Of a stretch of 64,000 nt of DNA, positions 1-9,698 are shown one piece after another. The stretch is from Lysobacterales bacterium (GTDB lineage: Bacteria; Pseudomonadota; Gammaproteobacteria; Xanthomonadales; SZUA-36): positions 1 through 64,000 of the forward strand of contig JABDLD010000075.1 in the NCBI GenBank assembly GCA_013001885.1, read 5' to 3'. The notes below the pieces were generated by a model. It had not been told where the DNA came from, searched no databases, and saw only the letters and a list, made by a program, of their open reading frames with translations. The translations under genes and the position numbers were made by a program. Numbering within the stretch: the first letter of the stretch is position 1; every line of letters starts with the position of its first letter.

Positions 1-1
1 G

Positions 2-694
2 CTTTCCGAGGATAACCGGAAGCTTACAGCCCAAGCCGGGCTGAATGCCTTCGAGTGGGATATGCGCTATCCCGGCGTGGAACGGTTTGAAAAACTGGTT
101 CTGTGGAACGACAGCCTGGAGGGCCCAAAAGCCGTTCCGGGCACCTACCGGGCGACTCTGACGGTGGACGGGGGCCAGGCTCAAACCGTTGCACTGGAAA
201 TCCTGCCTGACCCGAGGGTCGAAACATCCGCGGCAGATTTACAGGCACAATTCGACTTCACCTGGGATATCAATCGCAAACTGACTGAAACACACCGGGC
301 AATTACCCGGATTCGCGACACCCGGGCCCAGCTGGAGGCCCTTCAGGAGCGCGTCGAAGGCCAGGATCAGTACCGTGTTCTGGCCGAGGCCGCCACCGAT
401 CTGAACGACCGGCTCACCGGGATTGAGGAAACGCTCTACCAGACTCGGCTGGAGGCGCCACAGGATCCGCTGAACTTTCCGATACGCCTGAACGACAAAC
501 TGGCGGGCGTGATGCGGGCAGCATCGTTTGGCGATCATCCGCCCACCCGGGCGCTCGTGGCCGTGCGCAACGAACTGGTTACCCTGATCGACGCAGAACT
601 GGAAAAGCTGGACTCCCTGCTGGATTCCGATATTGCCTCTTTCAACCAGGCCATTCACCGCGAGGGCCTGCCTGCCGTCGCCGTCACAAAATAA
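2..694 (+). CDS. C-terminal part of a BNR/VPS10 (sortilin-like) repeat protein, 5'-truncated by the window edge
   Basis: The reading frame is open from base 2 and runs into the window, so this is the 3' end of a longer gene. The first visible residues include AGLNAFEWDMRYPG, which resembles the segment that follows the beta-propeller in large secreted BNR/VPS10-type 'glycosyl hydrolase' proteins. It is followed by a short beta-rich module (about residues 40-75) and then a helical tail rich in charged residues (TETHRAITRIRDTRAQLEAL and onward). The catalytic or propeller part lies outside the window, so function cannot be stated. The next gene starts 57 bases downstream on the same strand. Confidence 0.75.
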   Translation, partial: LSEDNRKLTAQAGLNAFEWDMRYPGVERFEKLVLWNDSLEGPKAVPGTYRATLTVDGGQAQTVALEILPDPRVETSAADLQAQFDFTWDINRKLTETHRAITRIRDTRAQLEALQERVEGQDQYRVLAEAATDLNDRLTGIEETLYQTRLEAPQDPLNFPIRLNDKLAGVMRAASFGDHPPTRALVAVRNELVTLIDAELEKLDSLLDSDIASFNQAIHREGLPAVAVTK

Positions 695-751
695 TGATCT
701 GGATCGCTTATACTGCGTTCCGCAAATTTTTTTGTAGGGAGAACGCCTTTC

Positions 752-1669
752 ATGTCCAATAACAAGCTTCTGCTTACCGTTATTGCCGTTGCCGCTTTGC
801 TCTGTTTTCAAACGACTGAAGCCCAGGCGCCGCCGGTCGATCCCGTTTCCTTCAATTTTGACGGCGGCATCGCCATCCAAACCAGTTCGGACCTCAAGGA
901 CAGCAACGGCAGTTTTTCCGCCAATCGGTGGTTTGTCAGCATGGGCGTAACCTACGCCTGGGATTATCGCAACTCGATTGGACTGTCGGCAGGCGGCGGC
1001 ATCACCAAGTACGATTTCGATGAAGAAACCGGATTTGGCGGCGGCATGCCGTGGGAAGAAATTGAAGACACGCGAATTTCGCTGGTTGGCCGCTTCGGTT
1101 TTGGGGAGAGAGGCTCGATCATTTTGATACCGTCAGCGCGCTATAACGGCGAAAAAGATTCGAAATCGAGCGATGGCCGCACCTATGGATTGTTCGCCGC
1201 GGCCGCATGGCGGCTCAGCCCCGACCTGACGATCGGTCCCGGTATCGGCGTGTTTTCCCGGATCGAGGACGGCACCCAGGTGTTTCCCATCCTGGTGATC
1301 GACTGGAACATCAGCGAACGCTGGAACCTGTCAACCGGCCGCGGGCTGGCATCCTCCCAGGGACCGGGCTTGCGGCTGAGCTACCAGTCGAATGAACGCT
1401 GGTCTCTGGGGCTTGCCGGGCGCTATGAGAATATTGAATTCCGACTTGACGAAAACGGTACGACCCCGTCCGGCGTCGGTCGCGACCAGTCCATCCCGCT
1501 GGTGGCGTCTGCCGTGTGGGAGCCAAATCCAACGGTCAAGCTTTCCCTGTTTGGGGGCCTGGAATTTGGCGGCAAGCTCAAGCTCAAGGATTTCTCCGGT
1601 GAGTTCATCAGCGAAACCAAGTACGATCCAGCGCCCATTTTTGGCGGTACTTTCGAGCTCCGCTTTTAG
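752..1669 (+). CDS. Secreted outer-membrane beta-barrel protein, unknown function
   Basis: 305 residues. The N-terminus is a clear Sec signal peptide (MSNNKLLLTVIAVAALLCF, cleavage probably after AQA near residue 26). The mature part is built of alternating hydrophobic/polar strands with Gly and aromatic residues (YAWDYRNSIGLSAGGGI; ERWSLGLAGRYENIEFRL) and ends in FELRF, a terminal Phe as expected for BamA-assembled barrels. It is probably an outer-membrane barrel of the DUF6268/transporter-like type, but I do not recognise a specific family. GGGAG lies about 9 bases before the ATG. The upstream BNR protein is on the same strand, but no functional link is evident. Confidence 0.7.
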   Translation: MSNNKLLLTVIAVAALLCFQTTEAQAPPVDPVSFNFDGGIAIQTSSDLKDSNGSFSANRWFVSMGVTYAWDYRNSIGLSAGGGITKYDFDEETGFGGGMPWEEIEDTRISLVGRFGFGERGSIILIPSARYNGEKDSKSSDGRTYGLFAAAAWRLSPDLTIGPGIGVFSRIEDGTQVFPILVIDWNISERWNLSTGRGLASSQGPGLRLSYQSNERWSLGLAGRYENIEFRLDENGTTPSGVGRDQSIPLVASAVWEPNPTVKLSLFGGLEFGGKLKLKDFSGEFISETKYDPAPIFGGTFELRF

Positions 1670-1705
1670 GAAATTTACCCGGAGCGGGGGCTGGCCGCAC
1701 CTCTT

Positions 1706-2365
1706 TTAGCGAACGATAATGGTTTGTCCGGCCCGCGTTGTGTCGTCTCTGGACCCGCGCTGCGGTATATTTCTGCCCCTTGCCACGGCCGGCCGGTCCG
1801 CCATCCGTTGCAGCCAGGCTTGCAGGTTGACCAGGCCGTTGATGTCGATGCCGGACCACTCGTGAATGACGGCCCAGGGCCAGGTCGCGATATCGGCAAT
1901 ACTGTATTCGTCACAAAGGTATTTCCGGCCCGCCAACTGTTTGTCCAGCACAGCGAGAAGCCTCTGCCCCTCGTGCTGGTAGCGATGGATAGCCGCCGGA
2001 ATTTTTTCTTCGAAATAACGAAAAAACACGTTGGCCTGCCCCATCATTGGTCCGACCCCGCCCATCTGGAACATCAGCCACTGGATCACGCGCGAGCGTG
2101 CTTTGGGCTCTTCCGGCAGAAACTGGCCGGTCTTTTCCGCCAGGTACAGCAATATCGCGCCGGACTCGAACACCACGAAATCATCATTTTCCCGATCCAG
2201 GATCACCGGGATGCGGCCGTTGGGATTCATATTCAAAAATGCCGGGGCTTTCTGCTCCTGCTTGGCCAGGTCGATCTCATGCACCGAGTAATCCAGGCCG
2301 GTTTCCTCCAGCATGATGGAAACCTTGTAACCGTTTGGCGTTGGGGATGTATAGAGCTCGATCAT
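1706..2365 (-). CDS. Glutathione S-transferase, YfcG/YghU-like
   Basis: 219 residues from the ATG at 2365, which has GAGG just upstream; an ATG at 2392 would add nine residues not seen in the family. The N-terminal thioredoxin-fold domain begins [19 protein letters not shown], and the motifs [11 protein letters not shown] and [15 protein letters not shown] form the glutathione site. Residues about 95-215 are the helical C-terminal domain ([35 protein letters not shown]). TPNGYK in place of a catalytic Cys or Ser matches E. coli YfcG, a disulfide-bond oxidoreductase that uses bound glutathione. Likely role: glutathione-dependent thiol/disulfide or peroxide reduction in the cytoplasm. Confidence 0.85.
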   Translation of the reverse strand: MIELYTSPTPNGYKVSIMLEETGLDYSVHEIDLAKQEQKAPAFLNMNPNGRIPVILDRENDDFVVFESGAILLYLAEKTGQFLPEEPKARSRVIQWLMFQMGGVGPMMGQANVFFRYFEEKIPAAIHRYQHEGQRLLAVLDKQLAGRKYLCDEYSIADIATWPWAVIHEWSGIDINGLVNLQAWLQRMADRPAVARGRNIPQRGSRDDTTRAGQTIIVR

Positions 2366-2459
2366 GACGTGATTGCCTCGAAAAGGCGGCATTGTAGCAG
2401 CTGATCAAGCTATGATGGACTCCATGCGGTATGTTCATAACGCCAGGAACGTTCGATAA

Positions 2460-3443
2460 ATGCTCGCATTTTTCGGCGTTGTGCTCGGAATTGCGCTGCT
2501 GATTGCCGGCGGAACGGCACTGGTCCAGGGCGCTTCGCAACTGGCCACCCGCATGGGTATCTCGCCGATGATTATCGGCTTGACCATCGTGGGTTTCGGC
2601 ACCAGCACACCGGAGCTGATGATCAACATCATGGGTGCGGCGAGCAGCGAAACGGCGATCGCTTTCGGTAACGTGGTCGGTTCCAATATCAGCAACCTCG
2701 GCCTGGTGCTGGGTGCAGCGGCCCTTATTCAGACCATCGATATCCAGAGTTCGGTGGTGCGGCGCGAAGTACCGCTGCTGTTGCTGATCACCACGATCAT
2801 CACGGTTATGGGGCTGGACGGCGTGCTCGAGGGCACCGCGCCGCGGATCGGCCGCGCCGACTCCATTATCCTGTTTCTGTTGTTCGGAATATTTCTCTAC
2901 ATCGCGATCCGCGACATTGTGCGCACCCGGAACCAGGACGTACTCCTGACCGAGATCAACGAAACCTCTTTTGTATATACCCGTTCTTCCGGGCGCTTCC
3001 TGTGGCTGCTGATCATTTTCGGTTTTGTGCTGCTGTTTGCCGGCGGCGAAACGACCATCCGGTTCAGCGTGCAGCTGGCCGAACAGGCCGGAATATCCAA
3101 GGCGGTGATCGGTTTGTTTGTGGTCGCCATCGGCACCAGCATGCCGGAACTCGTGACTTCGGTTATCGCCGCCATGAGGAAAGAATCGGACCTCGCGCTG
3201 GGCAACCTGCTGGGATCCAACGTTTTCAATTCGCTGATTGTTCTGCCTTCCAGCGGCCTGATCGGCGGCATCATGATTCCGCACGGCGGAATCGCTGACC
3301 TGGTGGTTTCCTGGCTGTTCACGGCGGCACTGATTCCCGTGTTCTTCCTGGGAAACGCAAAACTGAATCGCCCGATCGGCGTTGTCTTTCTTTTGGCCTA
3401 TTTCAGTTACGCCGCTTTCAGGGTCGTTCTGAACGATCACTGA
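2460..3443 (+). CDS. Na+/Ca2+ (cation/calcium) exchanger, YrbG-like CaCA family
   Basis: 327 residues, about ten membrane helices. It has the two inverted CaCA repeats: the first with GFGTSTPELMINI followed by GNVVGSNISNLGLVLG, the second with AIGTSMPELVTSV followed by GNLLGSNVFNSLIVL. The G-T-S-x-P-E and G-S-N motifs in each half line the cation path in this family (established for NCX-type exchangers). Predicted role: inner-membrane Ca2+ efflux driven by Na+ or H+ influx. The start at 2460 gives an immediate first helix. It stands alone, divergent from the GST gene and convergent with hyuB. Confidence 0.9.
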   Translation: MLAFFGVVLGIALLIAGGTALVQGASQLATRMGISPMIIGLTIVGFGTSTPELMINIMGAASSETAIAFGNVVGSNISNLGLVLGAAALIQTIDIQSSVVRREVPLLLLITTIITVMGLDGVLEGTAPRIGRADSIILFLLFGIFLYIAIRDIVRTRNQDVLLTEINETSFVYTRSSGRFLWLLIIFGFVLLFAGGETTIRFSVQLAEQAGISKAVIGLFVVAIGTSMPELVTSVIAAMRKESDLALGNLLGSNVFNSLIVLPSSGLIGGIMIPHGGIADLVVSWLFTAALIPVFFLGNAKLNRPIGVVFLLAYFSYAAFRVVLNDH

Positions 3444-3498
3444 CAGGCGCCGGCTTAAAACTCAGCCCGGGATCAACGGCGATATAAAAGCCCTGCGG

Positions 3499-5124
3499 TC
3501 ACGAAACCAAACCTCGCTTTCGGTCTTCAGCCTCGGCAGCGGGATCACGGTCTTCTGGGTTACCCCGCCCGCCGCCCCCGGCGGTCTCCAGCACCATGCG
3601 TTTTCCCTCGGGGATGATCTCACGACCCATGCCAAGCAGTTCGGTACCGTCATCAACGTAAACCCGGGCCGTTTTGCCGGCGGCGCCGCCCTGTCGACCC
3701 CGCGGCGCGTGCCTGATGCGGTCGAACATCTTGGAAACGGCGAACGCCTCGCCGCCGGCATGCGCAAATTCCATGATCTGGCCGACACCGCCGCGGAACT
3801 CGCCTTCGCCCCCTGAATCCGGACGGTATTCCTTACGCCATATGATCAGCGGCGCGGTGTTTTCGGTAATTTCCACCGGCGTGCTGCGGACGCCGGACGG
3901 AAAGGCCGTACAGTCCAGGCCGTCCTTGCCGGGACGGCCGCCGGTACCCCCGGCATAAAATGCATTGATCACGAACGGTTCTCCCTTGCTGCCCGGAATG
4001 ACGCCGCGCCCGCCCAGAAAAACCGGCCCGAACAGGCAGGAGGCGCCCTCGGCGGGAACGTTCCCATCCAGGGGTTGCTCCAGGCAGCCAAGCACAACAT
4101 CGGGCAACATCTGGCCAATGGTATGCCGGGCCGATACCGCCGCAGGACGGGGCGCGTTCAGAATACAGCCTGCCGGCGCGGTGACTCGCACGACCCCGAG
4201 AGAGCCGGCATTGTTTGGAACGTCATTGCCAATGACACAGCGCACACCAAAAGAAGCATAGGCCTGGGTATAAGTAAGGGGCACGTTGATGCCGTGTCCG
4301 CAGACCGGGGAAGTCCCTTCGAAATCGACATCAATACCAGATTCGCCAATCGTCACGGCGCAGACCAGGTCCACCGGTTCATCATATCCGTCAATCCGCA
4401 TTTCATTGCGCCAGGTGCCGGACGGCAGTTTGCGGATTTCCTCCAGCATTGCATCGTGCGAATTGGTGATGATCATGTCCGCGCCGTTATCGAGACTGCT
4501 CAGGCGAAATTCCCGCATGGTTTCCACCAGGCTTGCCGCTCCGGCCTCGTTGCAGGCTGCGAGGGAGTACAGGTCCCCCTCGGCCGCCCGGGGATCCCGA
4601 ACATTTGCACGGATAATCTCGAGCAGGCACTCATTGGCTGCGCCTTCACGGAACAGGTAGCCCATCGGAATATTGAGCCCTTCCTCGAACACCTGGCGGC
4701 CGTCCGGGCCAAAACCCAGGCCGCCCACATCAGCGATGTGCGAGGTAGCGGCGAACAGGGCGACCGGCGAACCGTCGAGAAAAACGGGCGTGACCACGGT
4801 GAAGTCGTTCAGATGCCCGGTGCCGTACCATGGGTCGTTGGTCAGCAGCACATCCCCGGGTTTCAAGCCGGTAACCGGAAATTTTTGCAGGAAAAACCCG
4901 ACACTGGCGGCCATTGCGTTGACGTGGCCCGGTGTGCCGGTCACTGCCTGGGTGAGCATTCGGCCGCGCGTATCGAACACCCCGGCCGACAGATCGCCCG
5001 CCTCACGCACCGTGGTGGAAAACGCCGTCCGCACGAGCGTCTGAGCCTGCTCTTCGACTACAGCCAGCAACCGGTCCCAGAGAATTTGGGTATGAATACG
5101 CTCGAGAGCGGCGGGCTTATTCAA
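3499..5124 (-). CDS. hyuB: Hydantoinase B / oxoprolinase beta subunit family
   Basis: 541 residues, the full HyuB length. Conserved stretches include LTNDPWYGTGHLNDFTVVTP near residue 90, FEGTSP, GGRPGKDGLDC and the C-terminal SGGEGEFRGGVGQ. HyuB pairs with HyuA to hydrolyse cyclic amides (N-methylhydantoin, 5-oxoproline) with ATP; the actual substrate cannot be read from sequence. The start is a TTG at 5124 with GGGAG seven bases upstream; it overlaps the hyuA stop by eight bases, so translation is probably coupled. No upstream ATG competes. Confidence 0.88.
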   Translation of the reverse strand: MNKPAALERIHTQILWDRLLAVVEEQAQTLVRTAFSTTVREAGDLSAGVFDTRGRMLTQAVTGTPGHVNAMAASVGFFLQKFPVTGLKPGDVLLTNDPWYGTGHLNDFTVVTPVFLDGSPVALFAATSHIADVGGLGFGPDGRQVFEEGLNIPMGYLFREGAANECLLEIIRANVRDPRAAEGDLYSLAACNEAGAASLVETMREFRLSSLDNGADMIITNSHDAMLEEIRKLPSGTWRNEMRIDGYDEPVDLVCAVTIGESGIDVDFEGTSPVCGHGINVPLTYTQAYASFGVRCVIGNDVPNNAGSLGVVRVTAPAGCILNAPRPAAVSARHTIGQMLPDVVLGCLEQPLDGNVPAEGASCLFGPVFLGGRGVIPGSKGEPFVINAFYAGGTGGRPGKDGLDCTAFPSGVRSTPVEITENTAPLIIWRKEYRPDSGGEGEFRGGVGQIMEFAHAGGEAFAVSKMFDRIRHAPRGRQGGAAGKTARVYVDDGTELLGMGREIIPEGKRMVLETAGGGGRGNPEDRDPAAEAEDRKRGLVS

Positions 5125-7255
5125 TGCTGTTCTCCCGTCGCGTCATCACAATATGTCCCCGCTGATCGACTTCCGCTTGAAAATTCGCACCCACCACGGT
5201 GGTTGTCTGGCTTTCGGTGATCAGCAACGGGCCCGGCAATCGATTACCGGGCCTGAGTTGGCTCCTCAGGTAAACGGGCGCTTCGAAAAATTGTTCGAGC
5301 GACGGCTCGAACAGGCGTTGTGATGCAACCGGCTCCGGCAACGGACAACCCAGCTCAATTTTTTCTACCTCTTCTTCGAAATCTACCGAGGATGCGCTGA
5401 TTGTAAGCGTCCAGCTCAGCACCTCGATATCAACCCCTTCTATAATCCGGCCGTACAGTTGGCGATAGGCCGCTTCGAATGCTGACCGGAAGATGTTCCC
5501 GTGCTCCGGCCGGTAGACTTCCGACGGCAAAACGACCGCGATTTCGTGACCCTGACCGGTATAACGCATGAAGGCGTGCCGCGTTTCCGCCAGTTCCTGC
5601 TCCGGACTTCCCTGGCGAACCACCTTCAGCGCCTCGCTCCGCATTTCCTCCATCAATGCATTGACGACATCAGCCTGCAGGCGCGACAGGTTTTGCCGGC
5701 GGCTGCGCACGACTTCATAGGCAACCGGCGCCAGCAGAAAACCCACCGCTGAGCCCACGCCGGCTTCGGTCGGAATTATGATCCGGTTTACACCGAGCTT
5801 TTCGCCCAGCCGGGCGGCATGCAACGGCGCGGCGCCGCCGAAGGCAATCATGTCGCGCTTGCCCAGGTCCATCCCGAATTCCGCGGCATGCGCGCGGGCG
5901 GCGGCGGCCATGTTTTCATCCACCACTTCGCTGACACCAAATGCGGCGCCATTGACGTCCAGATCCAGCGGTTCTGCAATTTCATTGCGCAACGCGTCTG
6001 CCGCCGCTTTGCTGTCGAGCTTGAAAGCGCCGCCTGCGAAAGTGCTGGCTACGATGCGGCCAAGGCACACATCCCCGTCTGTCACCGCCGGCCGTTTGCC
6101 ACCTCGGCCGTAGGCTGCAGGCCCCGGCTCGGAGCCCGAACTTTCCGGGCCGACCTGGATTCGCTTTAATTTGTCGACTCGCGCAATGGAACCGCCGCCT
6201 GCGCCGATTTCCACCATTTCGATCACCGGGATTCGGACCGGCAGTCCGCTGCCCTTTTTGAAGCGATACACCCGGTCCACTTCAAAACTTCGCGACCTCA
6301 AGGGCTCAAAATCGTCGATCAGGCAAAGCTTGGCTGTCGTGCCGCCCATGTCGAACGAGAGAACTTTATCTAACCCGGCGTGGCGCGCCACCTGTTGGGC
6401 CAGGATGGCGCCGCCGGCCGGTCCGGATTCAACCAGCCGGATCGGAAATTTCACGGCAGTCTCCAGCGTCGTCAAACCGCCGCCGGAAGTCATCAGCAGA
6501 AACGGGCAGTGGAAACCCCGGGATTTCAAGTCGCTTGCAAGCCGCTCCAGGTAGCGGGCCATCAAAGGCCGGACGTAAGCATTGGCACAGGCAGTCGAGA
6601 GGCGTTCAAACTCGCGGATTTCAGGACAGACTTCAGAGGCCAGCGTAACCGACAGCTCCGGACGGGCAGCGCGCAGAATTTCCGCGGTGCGCTGTTCGTG
6701 TTCCGGATTGACGAAGGCATGCAGGAAACCAATGGCAATGCTCTCGACCTGGTGTTCGTCCAGCACGGGCAAGGCTTCTTTGATCGAGCGCTCGTCAAGA
6801 GGAATCAGAATCCGGCCGTCCCGGTCCATGCGCTCAGGTACCGGCAACCTCAAGTACCGCGGCACCAGAGGCCTGGGCCGGTCGATCATCACATCGTATT
6901 GCTCGAACCGGTCTTCATGCGCCATCTCCAACGCATCGCGGTGGCCTTCGGTCGTAAACAGTGCAGTGACGGCACCGCTGCGTTCGATCAGGGCATTCGT
7001 TGCCAGCGTGGTGCCGTGGATAATCAGACCGACGCGCGACGGCTCCACTCCGGACTGCTGCAGCACGTGGTTGATGCCTTGCAACACCGCCTCGCCCGGA
7101 TGCGCATAGGTCGTCAACAACTTGGTAGTGAAGCGGGGACCACCGGAAACCTCCAGCACCACATCGGTGAAAGTGCCGCCGATGTCGACCGCAAGACGAG
7201 CGCTGGCAGATGAATCCACGGCTGTATTTCCCTCCTGCTCGTCCATTGGAGCCAT
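5117..7255 (-). CDS. hyuA: Hydantoinase A / oxoprolinase alpha subunit family
   Basis: 712 residues. The N-terminal ASKHA-fold domain begins LAVDIGGTFTDVVLE (about residue 22), with HGTTLATNALIERSG and VESGPAGGAILAQ near 280 and SFDMGGTTAKLC near 300. These are the ATP-binding motifs of the HyuA/acetone-carboxylase/oxoprolinase family. With the overlapping hyuB it should form an ATP-dependent cyclic-amide hydrolase. The start is uncertain: the ATG at 7255 has no good ribosome site, whereas a GTG at 7219 has AGGAGG about 11 bases upstream and would begin closer to the ATP-binding motif. nhaD lies 27 bases upstream on the same strand. Confidence 0.87.
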   Translation of the reverse strand: MAPMDEQEGNTAVDSSASARLAVDIGGTFTDVVLEVSGGPRFTTKLLTTYAHPGEAVLQGINHVLQQSGVEPSRVGLIIHGTTLATNALIERSGAVTALFTTEGHRDALEMAHEDRFEQYDVMIDRPRPLVPRYLRLPVPERMDRDGRILIPLDERSIKEALPVLDEHQVESIAIGFLHAFVNPEHEQRTAEILRAARPELSVTLASEVCPEIREFERLSTACANAYVRPLMARYLERLASDLKSRGFHCPFLLMTSGGGLTTLETAVKFPIRLVESGPAGGAILAQQVARHAGLDKVLSFDMGGTTAKLCLIDDFEPLRSRSFEVDRVYRFKKGSGLPVRIPVIEMVEIGAGGGSIARVDKLKRIQVGPESSGSEPGPAAYGRGGKRPAVTDGDVCLGRIVASTFAGGAFKLDSKAAADALRNEIAEPLDLDVNGAAFGVSEVVDENMAAAARAHAAEFGMDLGKRDMIAFGGAAPLHAARLGEKLGVNRIIIPTEAGVGSAVGFLLAPVAYEVVRSRRQNLSRLQADVVNALMEEMRSEALKVVRQGSPEQELAETRHAFMRYTGQGHEIAVVLPSEVYRPEHGNIFRSAFEAAYRQLYGRIIEGVDIEVLSWTLTISASSVDFEEEVEKIELGCPLPEPVASQRLFEPSLEQFFEAPVYLRSQLRPGNRLPGPLLITESQTTTVVGANFQAEVDQRGHIVMTRRENSIE

Positions 7256-7282
7256 CTAGTTTAATGCATTCCCGGGATGATC

Positions 7283-8599
7283 CTAATTAATCAGCAGGTG
7301 AACCCAAATGCTCGATCCGTAGCCCAGCGCAATGACCGGTGCCCACTTGAGATGCGAGAAAAACGAATAGGATCCGCGCGCCTGGCCCATCATTGCCACT
7401 CCCGCTGCCGATCCGATGGACAACAGGCTGCCGCCGACTCCGGCCGCCAGCGTTACCAGCAGCCATTGGTCCTCACCCATAACGGGGTTCATGTGCAGCA
7501 CGACCACCATCATCGGAATATTGTCGACCACAGCCGACATCACGCCGACCAGAACGTTGGCGACGGTCGGCCCAAGCTCCACGTAAAGGAACTGTGAGAG
7601 ACCTCCAAGGTAGCCGAGGAACGTCAATCCGCCGACGCTCATGATGACCCCAAAAAAGAACAGCAGCGTGTCCCACTCAGCGCGCGCAATTTCGCGGAAC
7701 GTATCGTAGGGCATGACATCACCCGCCATGTGCTGATGGCTATTGGCGGCAATTTCAGTCTCTTTTCGCCGGAGATAAAAACCAAACAATTGCAGACAGG
7801 CTAAACCCGTCACCATGCCCATGAAAGGCGGCAGATGCAGGTAATTGTGAAAGGACACCGCCATAAAAACGGTCAGGACAAAGAGCATCATGATGCGTTT
7901 CGCGCCCATGCGCATCTCCACTGCCTCCGCCTGCTTTTCAGCTGCTCCATTCTTGACGGCAATGGAAAGGAACAGCGCAGGAACGACGTAGTTGACCACG
8001 GAGGGAATGAAGAGCGCGAAAAACTTATGGAAGGCCAGGATTCCACTCTGCCAGACCATCAGCGTCGTGATGTCTCCAAACGGACTGAAGGCGCCACCGG
8101 CATTGGCGGCCACCACGATGTTTACGGAACATACTGAAATGAACCGTTTGTTGTTTCCGCCTACGGCGAGCACCACGCCGCTCATCACCAGCACCGTTGT
8201 CAGGTTGTCAATCAGGGCGGAAAGAAAGAAACTCAGCACCCCCGTTGCCCAGAACAGGGTGCGTAATGAAAATCCGCGGTTGATCAGCCAAACCCTGAGC
8301 GCCTTGAATACCCGCCGCTCGTTCATTGAGTTCACGTAGGTCATCGCGGCCAGCAGAAACAGGAACAGCTCCGCGTATTCGACCAGGTACTCCCGCACGG
8401 CCGGCTCGAGGCTGGCCTGGTTTCCCGTGCGGGTGTATTCGAAACCGATGATGGCCCAGATCAGCCCGGCGGCAAGTATCACCGGTTTGCATTTCCGCAG
8501 ATGGTGAAATTCTTCGCTGATTACCAGCGCGTAGGCAACGCAAAAAACAACCACGGCGCTGATTCCTGCCCAGCTTGCCGTCAAGTCCAATTCGCCCAC
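7283..8599 (-). CDS. nhaD: NhaD-type Na+/H+ antiporter
   Basis: 438 residues with about 12 hydrophobic helices. Diagnostic stretches are NAGGAFSPFGDITTLMVWQSG near residue 165, LIDNLTTVLVMSG, VVDNIPMMVVVLHMNP and GSAAGVAMMGQARGSYSFF near the C-terminus, all typical of NhaD in the IT superfamily. It exports Na+ (and Li+) for H+ at alkaline pH in marine and soda-lake bacteria. The start is a GTG at 8599 with GAGGG seven bases upstream. Direction and the 27-base gap suggest co-transcription with hyuA-hyuB. Confidence 0.9.
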   Translation of the reverse strand: MGELDLTASWAGISAVVVFCVAYALVISEEFHHLRKCKPVILAAGLIWAIIGFEYTRTGNQASLEPAVREYLVEYAELFLFLLAAMTYVNSMNERRVFKALRVWLINRGFSLRTLFWATGVLSFFLSALIDNLTTVLVMSGVVLAVGGNNKRFISVCSVNIVVAANAGGAFSPFGDITTLMVWQSGILAFHKFFALFIPSVVNYVVPALFLSIAVKNGAAEKQAEAVEMRMGAKRIMMLFVLTVFMAVSFHNYLHLPPFMGMVTGLACLQLFGFYLRRKETEIAANSHQHMAGDVMPYDTFREIARAEWDTLLFFFGVIMSVGGLTFLGYLGGLSQFLYVELGPTVANVLVGVMSAVVDNIPMMVVVLHMNPVMGEDQWLLVTLAAGVGGSLLSIGSAAGVAMMGQARGSYSFFSHLKWAPVIALGYGSSIWVHLLIN

Positions 8600-8716
8600 T
8601 GTTGTCCCTCGCCGATCACCCGCCTGGTGGTAAATTCCAGGCTCAATAATCTATAGCATACTGTTCTGATTCCGCCTGCTGCACTGTCCTGCGTCAGCTA
8701 TGGCAGAATAGGGCTC

Positions 8717-9379
8717 GTGACATCAAGATCCCTGAAAGTTCTGACCCTGGCCTTTGTTTTACTGGCGCTGCCGGTAGCAGCATCCGCTCAGGACAAGGCC
8801 AAACTTCCCTATTCGACGGTCAGCGAATACCAGGCGCTTTTTCAATCGCTCGAGCATCTGGACCGGATCGTTCCCAGCATGATTATTACGTCCACCAATC
8901 CGGATGTTCCACCCCAATCCATCGAATTCAAGATCATAGACTCAGGCAGCTGGCACACCTTTAATCCTGACGAATACGGTGAGATTGAATTTCCAATTCG
9001 ACCGGACTGGGCCGACTCAACGCTGCTCAGTGATCAGCCCAAGGGGACCTTGCAACTGGCCGTTGGCTATTCAGCCAGACCGCTGACCAAAACGAGCATG
9101 ACGTACCAGGAACTGATGGGCCTGGTTTCTCAATTCGAAGAGGCGCTCACGGCGCTGGCCAAAATGCGTGGGCAGAAGCCGCCCACCGTCAAGGGCCTTA
9201 CCATCCAACTGCCGGAAGGCTCGAATGCAGCCCTGCACGTACTGTCGCAAAAACGCAAACAGACCATAAAGCCCTACACCACCGGCGTGGTCGTGATCAA
9301 ACTCAAAGATGCACTGTGGAAGGAAAATCCGGCGGTTGAATTCGACGACCTGCCGATAGGCATCGTTCCGCTACAGTGA
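8717..9379 (+). CDS. Secreted/periplasmic protein of unknown function
   Basis: 220 residues from a GTG start at 8717. The first 25 residues are a Sec signal peptide (SLKVLTLAFVLLALPVAASA, cleavage before QDKAK). The mature part is mixed alpha/beta, with SIEFKIIDSGSWHTFNPDEY and later SNAALHVLSQKRKQ; no cysteine pairs, lipobox or membrane helix are seen. I do not recognise the family. It is flanked by nhaD (divergent) and cbpM (convergent, 11 bases away), so the neighbours give no functional clue. Confidence 0.6.
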   Translation: MTSRSLKVLTLAFVLLALPVAASAQDKAKLPYSTVSEYQALFQSLEHLDRIVPSMIITSTNPDVPPQSIEFKIIDSGSWHTFNPDEYGEIEFPIRPDWADSTLLSDQPKGTLQLAVGYSARPLTKTSMTYQELMGLVSQFEEALTALAKMRGQKPPTVKGLTIQLPEGSNAALHVLSQKRKQTIKPYTTGVVVIKLKDALWKENPAVEFDDLPIGIVPLQ

Positions 9380-9390
9380 CCGTCTAGCGG

Positions 9391-9696
9391 TCAAAGCCGC
9401 TCCAGCTCTGCGATCCGGTCCAGCAGTTCCAGCGCGAGTGCGGCGCCTGCGAGGTTCACTCCCAGGTCGCGCTGCAGGTGAACAACGGTCCGCACGCGCT
9501 TCACGCTGGTAATGTGAAATTGCCAGCTGCCGGCGAGCTCTATCCTGACCCTGTCTCCCTCCGGATCCAGGATTCCCTCCTTTACCAGCCGTATCACTTC
9601 ATCGACCTCGAGCGCACAGTGCCGGCAAAGCTCGTCAACGGAAATGACCGTTTCTTCTTCAATCAGCTCACCGCGAATGACTTCATGTTCTGCCAT
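9391..9696 (-). CDS. cbpM: CbpM chaperone-modulator protein
   Basis: 101 residues, the CbpM size. It starts MAEHEVIRGELIEEETVISV and has a MerR-like helix-turn-helix stretch (VDELCRHCALEVDEVIRLVKEG) followed by a helical tail ending in ALELLDRIAELERL. CbpM binds the J-domain of CbpA and blocks its stimulation of DnaK (known for E. coli). It sits two bases after cbpA, as in E. coli, and is the last gene of the lipid operon that begins near 17995. Confidence 0.88.
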   Translation of the reverse strand: MAEHEVIRGELIEEETVISVDELCRHCALEVDEVIRLVKEGILDPEGDRVRIELAGSWQFHITSVKRVRTVVHLQRDLGVNLAGAALALELLDRIAELERL

Positions 9697-9698
9697 TT

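Noticed and set aside
2277-3440. 387-residue minus-strand ORF antisense to the Na+/Ca2+ exchanger
   Set aside because: Composition rich in His/Gln/Arg/Asp as in antisense frames of membrane proteins; the plus-strand frame has clear CaCA motifs.
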